From positions 558,001 to 622,000 of the forward strand of contig NADL03000699.1 in NCBI GenBank assembly GCA_002205965.3: 64,000 nucleotides of DNA. The letters run 5' to 3'. This document shows positions 22,281-33,010 of the stretch, in pieces (within the stretch, counting starts at the first letter, position 1; each line of letters opens with the position of its first letter). The position numbers were made by a program, and so were the translations under genes. Under the pieces are notes generated by a model. The model was given only the letters and a program-made list of their open reading frames with translations. It was not told the origin of the DNA and searched no databases. The stretch comes from Kappaphycus alvarezii. Taxonomy: Eukaryota; Rhodophyta; Florideophyceae; Gigartinales; Solieriaceae.

Positions 22281-23345
22281 ATCTGCCCATAACCCAGCTC
22301 GCCTCCTTTTTGTCCAATCCTCACCGTGGCATTTGGCTTCCTAACCCTGGACTCTTGCTGCTTCCTTGCGCCAAGGGCGTAATCTTTTTTCGGATCCGCG
22401 TCGGTCTTGTGAGGTTGCCCCACTTCTTGATAGATCCGGCAGGCATGCGCTCACGGATAAATACGACGATGGAAAGACCCGCCGTCATAAGGGGAGAGGT
22501 TTGGGTGTTTTCTCTTGGAAAATATATCCGATATGCCCCATAGTTTCCCAGGCAACCACAATCGACTCAAAAAGGTATGCCGACACAGTAATGGGGAAGG
22601 CACTACGCTTCTTAAAAAACTAACTTCAGGCCAGGATATCAAGCAGGCCGCATTGGAGATGACTGCTGCTGCAGCGTGCCTTTGCATCATGTCCTATGCA
22701 GTTCCATGTCTCGCCATTGAAAGCCTGCCCTGACCCGTCATTGTAGTAACAGGGTCACGGAGGCGAAGACTCGTTTCTGTTTTCTCCTTTCCTTCTCTCC
22801 GAACTCTGTTTAGATTCCCTACGCTAGAAGTGCCAGACGACGAAGAAAACTACCCCATCATTTCTACCTATTGTAAGGAAGTCGGAATTTCTGGCCTTAT
22901 TGAATACCGGATTCCTTCCTATTCCTAGTCATCTGGCTCCATCTGCCTCTTCGTCACCACTTGCCATCAATCTCTACATCTCCGGCGCTTACGGGCTCGA
23001 CCCCGCCATCTAGCTTTGGACATCACTGTGGCCCACCCTAATGTCAGTTCTCACGTTCCCCGCTATGCCATGACCGGCGATGCCACCGCCTCGTTGCCGA
23101 GGGCGTGAAACATTCCCACTACGGCACCGTTTGCCGCGAGAATGTCATCTCCCTTCTTCCTGTCGGTATTGACATTTTCGGTGCGCTTGGTGCTGAGGAC
23201 TCAGCTTGCTTTCGACGGCTTGCCACCTTCGCTGCAGCCTGTCGTGGATCCATCCCCAAACGGAGCTCCGAGGCTTTGTCACGCGGTTTGCCCTCTGCTT
23301 GCATGGGATGAAAGCCCGTACGATTCTCACCCGACGCTTTTCTGA
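22281..23345 (+). pseudogene. RT/RLE family copy R3: zinc-knuckle and endonuclease
   Basis: PLLDRSGRHALTDKYDDGKT followed by RRHK (ending about 22488) is the CCHC-to-RHN segment. The coding sequence is then interrupted by a 246-bp insertion and resumes with YCKEVGISGLIEYRIPSYS (about 22870-22930), LALDITVAHPNVSSHVPRYA (about 23010) and the downstream GIDIFGALGAEDSACFRRLA (about 23170-23230). It is the same subtype as R4. Frameshifts are present at several points. Upstream RT is absent. Confidence 0.65.
22489..22734 (-). mobile_element. 3'-tail retroposon copy c with attached endonuclease C-terminus
   Basis: Insertion in copy R3, flanked by CCGTCAT at 22482-22488 and 22735-22741. Read on the minus strand it starts with the last codons of an RT/RLE endonuclease (MMQRHAAAAVISNAACLISW, about 22690-22630; compare TQRHTAAAAMSNAACLLASL at 53.7 kb). 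It continues through CTTCCCCATTACTGTGTCGG and ends with ACACCCAAACCTC. It is therefore a 5'-truncated copy that joins coding sequence and tail, and it identifies the tail repeat as the 3' end of a member of the RT/RLE family. Confidence 0.7.
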
Positions 23346-23591
23346 GTAGTCTTTCTGTACTCCCCCCTCTCTATCTGGCATGCATTGATCCGCCCCGGTA
23401 AAGATTGACCACCACCAGAATAACATGTCTACAGAGTTCATTCAGCTAGGCGGACAAGGAAAACCAGGTCAACCACACTTGCAAATAGCGATTCCTTCAC
23501 ATGGCCCCCGTTAACTATTGTCTCCGTCTAGTTCACATTCAATCCTGTAAACAGGAGATTTGTTCAGTTTATTCATCCCTCTCGCAACCAC

Positions 23592-23826
23592 ATGTCTATC
23601 CACGTCTATAGAATCCTCAGGGCATGCGCCACTGTCGCCGCCACCAAGACGCCTGCCATCAACTTATCCTCTATGCAACTTTCTTCTACAAACTTGTCCT
23701 AGTCCCCAGCCCATCGGTTTCTCACAGTACACTCAGCTTCATGTTTCTCCCTGTTATCTTCAAACAGAGGCGTGCATAAGTCCTCTGTTGCACCTTTCAC
23801 AGCGTGGAAGAGATTTGGACATGATC
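23592..23826 (+). repeat. inverted repeat, left copy (235 bp)
   Basis: The sequence from ATGTCTATCCACGTC to TTTGGACATGATC recurs inverted at 27443-27679 with only a few differences. Neither copy has a frame I recognise. The pair brackets about 3.6 kb that holds the secreted-protein gene and an AOR fragment. It may be two insertions of one short element in opposite orientation. Confidence 0.8.
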
Positions 23827-23910
23827 GCAGAGTCAAAATACCGTATCGAAACTGGAGACTGCATTCCACGACAAGTGAGTGTTCACGCTTTCGGCCCGCC
23901 GCTAAATCAT

Positions 23911-24162
23911 CTACAGGGACGGAGAGGCGAGAGCAGCGGCGGCGGCCTGGCCTGGACCGGCAACGCCTAGTACGGAGCCGATACCTTCGAGGGAGCCTGC
24001 GGCAACACCGGACTCTGCATCAGCAGAAGCACCAGCGGTAGTAGTGCCGTCACTCTGGAAACCGGCCCCAGAGCTTATGATACCTTGGATAGAAGCACGG
24101 GAGACGGGAGCGGCAACAGCAGCGCCAACCAGAGCGAGAACCGTAGCGATCTTGGCAATCAT
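23911..24162 (-). CDS. small secreted Ala/Gly/Ser-rich protein
   Basis: An 83-residue frame, intact from ATG 24162 to stop 23911. Residues 1-18 form a textbook signal peptide: MIAKIATVLALVGAAVAAP, basic start, hydrophobic core and an AVA-A cleavage site. The mature part is Ala-, Gly- and Ser-rich (GAGFQSDGTTTAGASADAES, then GIGSVLGVAGPGQAAAAAL) with no cysteine, so it is not a disulphide-rich effector. The ATG is preceded at about 100 bp by a TATA-like GTATAAAG. Unlike nearly everything else in the window it has no frame damage and is not repeated here, so it may be a host gene. Secretion is predicted; function is unknown. The frame ends in CCCTGTAG, so an intron-split C-terminus cannot be excluded. 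Confidence 0.6.
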   Translation of the reverse strand: MIAKIATVLALVGAAVAAPVSRASIQGIISSGAGFQSDGTTTAGASADAESGVAAGSLEGIGSVLGVAGPGQAAAAALASPSL

Positions 24163-24259
24163 GGCGGAACGAAAGAGTGAGTTGAATTGAGATGAGGAAA
24201 GTCTGAGGCTTTTGACAAGATGCTCTTACTATTAGCCATTACTTGCGAAAGAATCGAAT

Positions 24260-24275
24260 GTTCTGTCTTTATACT
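24260..24275 (-). promoter_or_regulatory. TATA-like box upstream of the secreted-protein gene
   Basis: The minus strand has CCAGTATAAAGACAG about 100 bp before the ATG at 24162, a spacing usual for fungal TATA promoters. No other element was identified. Confidence 0.4.
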
Positions 24276-24399
24276 GGACGGGGAATGCTCTAGCAGTGCA
24301 ATCGGGAACAGAATTGTCGTTGTGGGGCTTTCAAATAAAGGACCAGCAGTGTATTGCGGTTTGAATTCACTTTGCCCCGCAAGTGTCACTCCTAGGAGC

Positions 24400-25420
24400 T
24401 ACAGTAACACAGTTTACTGCAACGGGGCAGACAAGAAATCAGTTGTGAGGGAAGTAATCCTCAGCCCAGAAAACTGAGAATCAACGCGACGGATTTGCCG
24501 CAGTAGTGCAACCGTCAGTCTTGCAAATAAGCTTCAAGACCCGAATTCCAAATTCCAACCGGGCTAATTTATTACGCATGGAGCCTGGCAGGGATATAGT
24601 CCAATTCAGCTGACCTGACGCAGCTTCCTCTTCAGCATTTGAGGGGCAGTTGTGGTTCCTTACGTTCAGAAGGGGCAATCAACGGTTAGCAGGGCAAATT
24701 TCGCCATACACTTGTTCGATGTTTTCTTTCCTGTGCAACGCACTATGCATTCTTGCTATTCACTGCAATGTTGGTAAACACGCCGGACTGCGCCGTTCGC
24801 CCCTTAGCTCAAGTTTGAAATGACCAGTAATTGATTACACGAATAAATTTTATGCAATCCCAAGACGCGCGGACCCCTCCAGAATTGCCTAGCTGCTTCA
24901 GGGTATGTAAGTTAGGTTACCTCCCCCTCGACGTGTTTCCATCATGTACTATGCAAAGAGCAGCTTTTCTTCACCAGACCGCGGAACAAGAGAGAGAGAC
25001 TTTAATGAAACATTTCTTAACGTGCCATGTGATACGCACTAAACTTGCGCCCGTTGAAAAAATATTGAAGACGACGTTCTTTACTTTACCAAAGACAAAT
25101 GCAATTGCACCATGCAAAGTCCTGACTACCCCTCTGTAACAAATCTAAAAGAAGAGGACTTATTTCAGGTGCAGTATCTGAATTTGCAAGATATTTTAAC
25201 AGCATCCGAAGTTGAGAGATATTTTTAATTTGGATGAGTGCGGCAAATGCATGGGTTGATTGTTTTAAATCTTATGACACGCTGGCATTAGAAGATGTCA
25301 GTACACGCCAAGGTTCTGGGTAATACCAAGAGTGACTCTGAAAAATTGATATAATCGTCGCATCAATTCACAACCCTGGTCGATAGGTAGCGGGTATGTG
25401 TATGGCACCCACCTATTTAC
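24400..25420. other. no recognisable gene
   Basis: Frames of up to 102 codons (24831-25139, plus) show no motif, signal peptide or similarity to other parts of the window. Confidence 0.4.
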
Positions 25421-25842
25421 CTTGAAGAAATATATTCTAGTAGTCTCGCTCGTTCACAAGATTCCCTTTAATACATTTTATGGTACTTAGTATGTTTTTC
25501 TGAGACTTTATGATTAGCCAAAAAGTCTATATAGGCTGAGTAAACTGCTTACTTTTGCGCGGGTCAAGCAAGTTGGAAGACAACTTCCAGTCAAGTCCCA
25601 AGTAGTTAGGAAGTTGATAGTCAGCTTCAGATCCAAAAACAGTTTATCTTACGCTGATTAAAGAGCAGAAATAGTAGAACCTGCCCCTTATATACTCGTT
25701 TGTAGCCCTCTTAACTGTCGTCCTTACCCACCTCTTTCTGTTCGGTCAACTATACCACGGTAGCACTTTTGTCGCTTGCAACACCTCCTTCTTGGGGTAA
25801 TTGATTCTGACCATCTCTTCTCCCGATGATTTAGCCCTATCA
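25421..25842 (+). repeat. AOR repeat fragment G (end block only)
   Basis: Opposite in orientation to copies A-D. The outer end CCCTATCA is at 25835-25842. Reading inward on the minus strand gives the conserved TAAATCATCGGGAGAAGAG, both hairpins (GAAGCTGACTATCAACTTCC and GGAAGTTGTCTTCCAACTTG) and CCTATATAGAC. The match with copy A stops near 25421, just before the position where the gene should begin, so this is a truncated copy of about 420 bp. Confidence 0.65.
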
Positions 25843-26129
25843 GATTGTTTTAATATTTGAAAGATATGATCGATTGTGGTAATAATTGATCTAAGGAACA
25901 ATGTATTTTCGCTTCCTCTTCTTTTTTGTCATTTACAAAGCTTGTCCTAAATGAGAACCATTTTTCTCTCCTCCCCATTCACAATCCCCACCGGATCCCT
26001 GTCCGTCGCATCAAATTATACATCATCTTACATCCACCAACCAATTTCCCCCTAACCTACTTCGTCCACGTCCCAACCCTCTCTTATAACACTCACCTCT
26101 GGAAACAGCAGATCAAATTTCCTCTTTCA
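25843..26129. other. no recognisable gene
   Basis: An AT- and C-rich stretch with a 73-codon plus frame (25926-26147) that has no motif. Confidence 0.35.
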
Positions 26130-26590
26130 TGCCAACCCTGTAAATAAAACTGATACAGTTCCCCCTAATATCATAATCCTGATACCTCACCACCCCCTGT
26201 TTCAGCGCAATACGTGAACACCTCCACCTTCACCCCAAACGTCCGACATACGGATAAAAACCCTAATTCTCCCCACAGGCTCCCCAACCAAGCCCATACA
26301 TAGCCTCCCACCCCACCACTCGCACAAACTGTTCCATATTCCTGACTCCTACCGTCCACGCCTCGTCATCTCAGCAACCCTCCTGCTCCCACATGTATCT
26401 GTCCGCCACTTTCTCTGCATAAAACAAAGCCTCCTCACGCACAGGTTGCATCCCTCGCCGGCGCCCCTCCCGGCCATTTGTCTTCTTTCCAGTCAGTGCG
26501 CCAAATTCTTAGCCCTCTTGCTACTGCACTGAACCCACATTTTCCGTCCATAGGAATCTCAAAGAGGGGGTGACGCTTTTCTCTGGGATC
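26130..26590 (-). pseudogene. OTU-like cysteine protease family, copy i (tentative)
   Basis: From about 26560 the minus strand reads IPMDGKCGFSAVARGLR, which resembles the D-G-x-C start of OTU-type cysteine proteases. After a stop and a shifted frame comes WGELGFLSVCRTFGVKVEVF, TYC, and ETGGGEVSGL (26359-26171). The same string of motifs occurs at 51.8-51.4 kb (minus) and in part at 43.6-43.97 kb (plus). The three copies are certainly related to each other; the OTU assignment rests only on the D-x-x-CGF motif and a distal His seen in the other copies. Confidence 0.4.
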
Positions 26591-27442
26591 CGTGATCGAT
26601 GTCTATACGCTGAATTGCTTTCCGTTGACGAGAGTGTGACGGAAGTTCGCTGTTGAAAGGAACGATTAATCTAGGGCCGATGGGCTTTTACGGAGTATTT
26701 GAGGATTTCTATTACATTCTTCGTCGGTAGGAGCTTGAAAAGGGGATTTCGGGTGGTGAAGCGAGGGTAAGAGGGGAAGGTAATGTATTAAACGACCATT
26801 TTTTATTTGTAAATTCGGGCGTGGGCTGGGATACATAAGGGGTAGAAGAAGAACAGAATAACATTGTTGAAGGTTTTTCAAAAGTGGTGTCTTGTGCCTG
26901 AAACTGCTTTAGTCCCGGAACAGATCTCCTTAGGTGTATCATTTCATACTCTCATCATTTTCTTTTACTGCCCTTATAGAACTTTTCTGAGATCTATGAC
27001 AGCATTCGTTGACAATTTCCTCTCGAATTAGAGGTGAGGATGAAGTATTATTGCACGAGGCGGGCTGGGGGCCTCTGGTTACATTGGAATGCAATCAGAG
27101 GCTTCCAGTTCGTCTCAAAACTGTTGACAAGCTTGTTTTTAGGCGGGAAAAATTGTGTCTGAAGCCGTTCCGGGGTGTTTATTGTAAGCAATTTATGCGA
27201 ATGGTATTGTTGTTGAACGTTAATGACAATTAATTAGTGTAGGTATAGTTTGGAGTGGAGGAAGTTCACAGGATTGTGACTGGGGAGGGAACAGAATGAT
27301 GGCTTGTGAATGCAGATGATAAATTAAGCACTTCAATTCTGGTTTTCGCTACAGGTAAGAGATGGTACTTGCAAAAATGACAAGTAGGACAGTAAAATCA
27401 TTCGACTACAGGAGGTACATTTTCGTGACCCAGAATTGAAAA
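26591..27442. other. no recognisable gene
   Basis: Only short frames (up to 76 codons) on both strands, no motif and no repeat matched in the window. Confidence 0.4.
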
Positions 27443-27679
27443 GATCATGTCCAAATCTCTTCCACGCTGTGAAAGGTGCAACAGAGGACTTATGTCACGC
27501 TCCTGTTTGAAGATAACAGGGAGAAAAATGAAGCTGAGTGTACTGTGAGAAACCGGTGGGCTGGGGACTAGGACAAGTTTGTAGAAGAAAGTTGCATGGA
27601 GGATAAGTTGATGGCAGGCGTCTTGGTGGCGGCGACAGTGGCGCATGCCCTGAGGATTCCATCGACGTGGGTGGACATT
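27443..27679 (-). repeat. inverted repeat, right copy (237 bp)
   Basis: Reverse-complement partner of 23592-23826. Small differences include an indel in the segment after AAACAG. Flanking sequences on the two sides of the pair are not alike, so no duplication of the flanks is evident. Confidence 0.8.
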
Positions 27680-28004
27680 TGGTTAATCATTAAACATTAG
27701 AACTTTTAGCATACGGCTTCAAAAAGAAGTCATGCAAAGGAAGAAAGCGAATGATTTAGGTGTTTCACTGTTGTAATACTTATCCGCTTTATCCTAAAAT
27801 TTTCCAAAGAACCAAAATAGACTAAAAATGCATACACCACGTAAAGTAAGAGCAAAAATCTCGACTGCGGTGCGAATAACTTTAAACCTTGGAAAGTTTA
27901 TGAAAGAGAATTGTGCTCCCCGAATATGAATTCTTGTGAATTTCCATTCTCCTTTACCGTGACCTTTTTTCTTGTATAATATATTAGACCGCAATATAGC
28001 ATCA
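27680..28004. other. no recognisable gene
   Basis: AT-rich, with one 75-codon minus frame (28021-27794) lacking any motif. Confidence 0.35.
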
Positions 28005-29382
28005 TGATAGGGATAAATCACCGTGGCAAGAGATCCTCAGAACCAATTACCCCAGGAAGGAAGTGTTGCTAGCGGCAAAAGTGCTACCGTGGTATAGTTG
28101 AGCGAACAGGAAGAGTTGGATAGGGGCTGTAGTTCAGAGGAATACAAGTGAGTATAGAAGGGGCAGGTTCTACCACTTATGCTCCGTGACCAGCGTAATA
28201 AAAAACGTTTCTTGGGTCTGAAGCTGACTCTCAACTTCCTAACTGCTTGGACTTGACGTGAATTTGTCTCCCCACTTGCTTTAACTCTCCAAGAGGAAGG
28301 ACTTTCCTGAGCTTATATAGACCTTTTAGCTAACCCTAAAGTCTAAAACAAACATACTATAGTTACTATAGAATGCATTAAAACAAATTATGTGGCTGAT
28401 AAAGACTAATCATAGGATACTTTCACAATAAATATCTATCTGTACTTCTCAGAATCATTAACTTCACAGTCAGAACCAAAAATTTCCTGCAAAATATGAA
28501 TAAGTTCAATAAAGCCCTTACATATTCGCTCGAATGGCTCAGAATGATAGATGGTGTCATCAATCATATCAAGATTCTCCAAACCTTCCTCGACCCTTAG
28601 CCTCCGCTCCAACTCCATCCGAGGAGTACTGTATTACTATTATGCGCTCATTCTCCCCTCCATCCCCTCAGCATCTCACCCACGGTTGAACAACATCGGC
28701 TCCCACGGGGATACAAAGACCTCATCATCCTCAGATCCCTCGACATCCACCTCAGTCTCCTCTGACTCCTCCGACTCCCTCACCTCATCTAAGAAATGCC
28801 AACGAACCCACTCCCGAACACGCTCCCGCTCCATCCTCCTGATTTACTCATCGTAGTTCATTGGCCCATTAGACGTCAAATCTATGCCGTTGATGGGACG
28901 CGGAGCCCTATTTGATTTTTTGATTTTAAATGACGGGCGGAGGTGTGTCATGTTGATGGAAACTGAAAAGGTGTGTGGGTGAGCTGATGTGGTCGTTATT
29001 GTTAGGGATAATGCTTCAACGACGGTTTTATAACAATTTAAATAGGGGCATGTTTTTGGTAATTTTCACAATCTTGGTGAAAAAAATCGAGAGTATACTG
29101 CAGCCTTGAATTTGCATGAATTCGGAGGCAGTATAAAAATTTGTTTGATATAATATTGGAACTGAATTTAGAGGAAGAAGAGGATCTCAAGTCGAAAGGT
29201 TCCATTTTTGAAAAAGGGCCAAAATCCTCAAACATAAATGGAAATTGGAGTGGTACATTGAATTTGGTATCATAAAGGAAAAGGACTTTGAAGAATTTTA
29301 TTTTGAAATAGAGGATCCAAAAGGTGGTTTGGCGGATGAAATAGTCAAGAAGGTATGCGAAAGAACCATTTCTCCATCAACA
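28005..29382 (-). mobile_element. AOR repeat copy D (~1.38 kb)
   Basis: TGATAGGGATAAATC at 28005 and an end in ATCAACA at 29382. Flanking pentamers CATCA and CATTG share three of five bases, so the duplication is weak. The end block, hairpins (GAAGCTGACTCTCAACTTCC near 28220), CTTATATAGACC (28312-28323), acidic gene, CCTATTTAAA box (minus strand, about 29035-29045) and the leader are all present in the usual order. Confidence 0.65.
28436..28951 (-). pseudogene. AOR acidic protein, copy D
   Basis: From ATG 28951: MTHLRPSFKIKKSNRAPRPI, a basic N-terminus; then RRMERERVREWVRWHFLDEV with Glu-rich sequence and FVSPWEPMLFN. The conserved C-terminus is diverged here but visible (EPFERICKGFIELIHILQEI, FGSDCEV). 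Three in-frame stops (one near 28849 before RRMERE, others near 28680-28630) interrupt the frame. Family resemblance is clear; the copy is dead. Confidence 0.55.
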
Positions 29383-30552
29383 CATTGCTCGCATCAAAAC
29401 TCCTCTTCCGAAATCAAATAATAATCTACTGCATCTCTCCCGCTAAATATCTATAAGAGCTTTCTTATACCCTCTTACCTCGAGCTACATTGGATAACAA
29501 TCTTTAATACTCTAATCAATTACTTTTCGTAAAACAGCTCCCAAAATCATTGCAAATCCCATCCCACCATTCTCATTGTCGCTTGCTGTATCACCAGATG
29601 TGTTACTATCTACAGCATTTAGTTCGAGCAATATTTTTTCCCAAGTTCCCCGCATTCACGAAATAAGATATTTATTCTTACCTCTGTCCTCGCTCTTCTG
29701 ATATTCCCTACGAACTGCTCATGAAGTTCTTTGCTTAGGCAAGCATCCCTGAGTCAAATATCATTCACAGTACATTAAACTGGCTGCCCGAGAAATCCTA
29801 ACAATTACCATTGGAACGAAGCTTCGAACTCTCCTCGTCGTGCGAAAAATTTCATTCCTTCCGCGATTCTTCAAACGCTCTCGGTGATACCTGTCGTGGG
29901 GAACCAGTAACAGTCTATAAGGATATGAAAAATACATCAAGGACTTAAGAGAAAAATCTTGAATAAGATCTCTTCTTGACTGTAAGAAGTGAAAATACAG
30001 AACCCACCCCCCTCCTAGGGCCTCTGTTTGGTATGTTGTGAAGAAGAAGCCCACTGAGATGTCAGACTAGATACTGGCTGGATTTGGGTTTGTGTGTGAC
30101 TTCTTAATTCATTTATTTGATAGCTTAGTAAGCAACTGCGTTCGCATCGAGACAATTAGGTTCCATATGCAAGGATGCCTATTTAGTTATCCTTTGAGTA
30201 ATTCGTATTTATACAGTACTGAATTTCGCGATTTGCGTCCGCTTTGCGTGCCTCAAACATGAACAGGAATCTCAGTTAGTTGTGGTTATGGGCTACTATT
30301 ACCCAGGAAGCCAAGAATCGGTCAACTAGAAATACAAGTGGCAATGGGTGAGACTGAATTTTTTGTACGGAGAGAAGCCAAGGTCTGTTTAAGCTGTATT
30401 TGGATGGTATTACCTGAAACGGTGATTCATCTGGATTTTCTTTGCTAAATGTGATTCGCGCATCAAAATACTGAATTATGTGGACAACGAAGTTGCCCAA
30501 CAGGTTATAACTACGATTTCCTTTCGAAGTATCCAACGTGCTTCGATGAATT
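29383..30552. other. no recognisable gene
   Basis: Frames of up to 97 codons (30054-29761, minus, and 30536-30276, minus) show no motif or match elsewhere in the window. Not assigned. Confidence 0.4.
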
Positions 30553-31465
30553 TTAAAATTTTTCTAGCACGCTGAGGGAAGAGGTAAAAAGGGCATCGTT
30601 ACCTCTATTCTCAAGAATTGCAAGTGGTGAGGAAATGGAAAATGGAATATTTAAGCAATTCATTTCAGGGATATTTGAGGTATTTCTGTGAGTGTATGAC
30701 GTAGTACCGTCTCCATTATATTTTCGTGTGACGAAATGGTCATCGAAATGATTGAGGCCAAGAGACACGAGTGATCTGACGGGCTTGCATGCCGTGCAGG
30801 AAAAGGTGAAACGGGAAACAAAATCTTGAAACTCTTGACGGGGAGTGGAATTACGGAGCCTAGCGACCTGAGCGGCAAGGCGGCGGGAGAACTGTACGTC
30901 TTCGGGACCGAGGGCACCAGAGATATTGATGCCGACTGGTTTAAGCCGGATATCGGAGGAACGGCAAACTTCAGCGTAGTGTGAATGTTTGGACCGTTCG
31001 ACGAAGGCCGCTGCGGCGACTCTGTATGGGGTGCCCCGTTGGACTCGAGACTGGACGAGAGAATGGGCGACAGTAACATCCAAGGCTCGATTGCTGTGGT
31101 CGAGGCCGTAAGCTCTTGGAATGTAAACGTCAACACGAAGCTCCGAAGGCGAAGGAGCAGAGGTGGAGCTATATGTAAGGGGGTGTTTGGATAGAGCTGA
31201 AATGCCCACATCCTTGCAAAAGCGGTGCAGAGCATTGCAGAGGACATTGTGACGGCGGATCTGACCGTCTTCATAGTTGCAAGTAAAAGCGTCCATACCA
31301 TCGAGAACGAGAAGCGGTGCTAACTCATTAGAGCGCCTTGAGCAGATGGTACAGCTTTTGTTGCAGGGAAAGGGAGGCATTCCGAGACGAGGGGATACAG
31401 CAACAACCAATGATTACGTGGAGATGTATGTACCACGGTGAGGGTGAGGGAGAGTGGAGAACACA
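30553..31465 (-). pseudogene. RT/RLE family copy R4: best preserved zinc-knuckle plus endonuclease
   Basis: A single 285-codon frame (31410-30553) carries the whole C-terminal region. In order: CTICSRRSNELAPLLVLDGM with DAFTC (a CCHC-like knuckle in which the His is lost), RRHNVLCNALHRFCKDVGIS, the core LRVDVYIPRAYGLDHS and ALDVTVAHSL (PD-x-D-x-T type), AAAFVERSKHSHYAEVC, ISGALGPEDVQFSRRLAAQV and RQEFQDFVSRFTFS. The RT part is missing upstream, where copy R2b ends at about 31806. The last ~80 codons are not shared with other copies and may be read-through into flanking DNA. Confidence 0.7.
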
Positions 31466-31805
31466 TTGAGTTTAAAATGGGTTTTTGGCTGTTGAGAGGT
31501 TAAGATAGGAGAACAGGTTGACGAAGAGTGGAGGATTTGGGACCTCCGGACGTATACCAGCTGTTTTCAGCACTTCAATCGTTCGCACGACGGAAGTTGA
31601 AAGGTTGAGTGTGTTGAGAAGTTGAAATTGGACGGGTTTAGACGGGAGAGAAGTCGTGGTGTGGGAGTGAGCTGGCGGGGAGAGTGGTGATGAGAGGGCC
31701 CCCTTTATGAGGGGGGGGCTGGAGTCTGCTGAGCTGGAGTCCGTTATTATCTTGTGGCACCCGTGGCCCGCAATGAGTGGTGGTGTTAAATCTTTATGGG
31801 ATTTA

Positions 31806-33010
31806 CACTTTCGCACAGAAGCGTGCGCAGGGTATTCATAAAGTAACTACGGATGCGGGCGACCGGTAGAAACCTGCGGCGCCTGTCTTATTTGGAGACT
31901 AAATGAAAAACAGGTAACGAAGTCACGGAGCTCCTGTTGAGGGGAGGAACCGCGACGGGAAGCAGCGAAGGAGGTGATAGGGGTAAATCGCGGGGGAAGA
32001 GATATTCAGAACCAACTACCCCAAGAAGGAGGTGTTGCAAGCGACAACAGTGCTACCGTGGTATAGTTGAACGAACAAAAAGGAGTGGATAAGGAAGAGA
32101 GTTGAGAGGGCTACAAGCAAGTTTGGAAGGGGCAGGGTCTACCACTGATGCTCTGTGACCAGCGTAGGAAAATTTTTTCTTGGGTCTGAAGTTGACTCTC
32201 AACTTCCATCTACTCGGGACTTGACTTGAAGTTGTCTGCCAACTTGATTTATGCTTTGTGTACCACTTAATTCGTTGAGCACCCTGCTCGGGTATGCTGG
32301 CTCACAAGTACTCTTACCATTTCATGCAAACAGTCCCTTATATAGAGTTTTCAACCCTCAAAATTTGTAGCTCTTATACAGTACCTATGTGCCATACGTA
32401 TCTGCACCGCTACAGTACGGTGCAAAGCATCACTCTAAAAATAATTGAAAATAAAATTGTAATTACAGTGAGAGCGCAGCCAGCGCAGCATGCCAGCTCA
32501 TCCAGCGCAGCATACCAAATAATATCTAGAAGTTACATTATATCAGGAGGCAAGGCGGCGGAAAAAACCCTTGCCGTCGTCGCCCAAGGCGCCTTAGATA
32601 TCAATTCTGACGGGGTAGATGAGAATATCGTTTTCGTTGCAGTAAGTGCCGTAATGACGATGTTTCTCGCGCTCTGCGAGTGTTGCGGCAGCCCCTGCGG
32701 TAACCGTACTTGGCGAAATGTGGCGGCGTGCGGAGGGGTGGGCAACAGTAACGTCGACGGCGATATCGGTACTGTGAAGCCGGTATGCAGCGGGTATGTA
32801 AATATCCATTCGTGGGGGACTCCGAATGCCCATATGAGTTGGGAACCTGGTAGAGGAGCGGATGTTCGACGAGGGCGACGATCCCAACTTCCTTGCAGTA
32901 GCGGGCGAGAACGTTGCGGAGGATGTGATGACGACGATTCATTCCGTCTTCTTATTTGCAGGTCAACGCGTGTTGACCACTTGAGAGTCGCTAGTTGATT
33001 GGCCCGGTGT
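31806..33010 (-). pseudogene. RT/RLE family copy R2b, split by an LTR-like insertion
   Basis: The minus strand reads NRRHHILRNVLARYCKEVGI from 32942, then in shifted frames IAVDVTVAHPSARRHISPST and AATLAEREKHRHYG, LIYPVRIDI. It then meets the AOR-related insertion F at 32545-31975 and resumes for the last ~170 bp (31974-31806). The sequence on both sides of F is closely matched by R2 at 17.0-17.4 kb, which has no insertion. Same subtype as R2. Confidence 0.65.
31975..32545. mobile_element. AOR-related solo-LTR-like insertion F (571 bp) with 5-bp duplication
   Basis: Begins TGATAGGGGTAAATC (31975) and ends TTATATCA (32545), so TGATA is inverted as TATCA. It is flanked by GGAGG on both sides (31970-31974 and 32546-32550). 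The first ~265 bp match the AOR end block including both hairpins. The rest is unrelated to the AOR gene region and contains a TATA box, CTTATATAGAG, near 32339. The uninterrupted paralogue at 17190 proves it is an insertion. TG...CA ends, 5-bp duplication, size and internal TATA fit a solo LTR. Confidence 0.75.

Noticed and set aside
32294-32998. 234-codon plus-strand frame
   Set aside because: Runs from insertion F into the antisense of copy R2b; no motif of its own.
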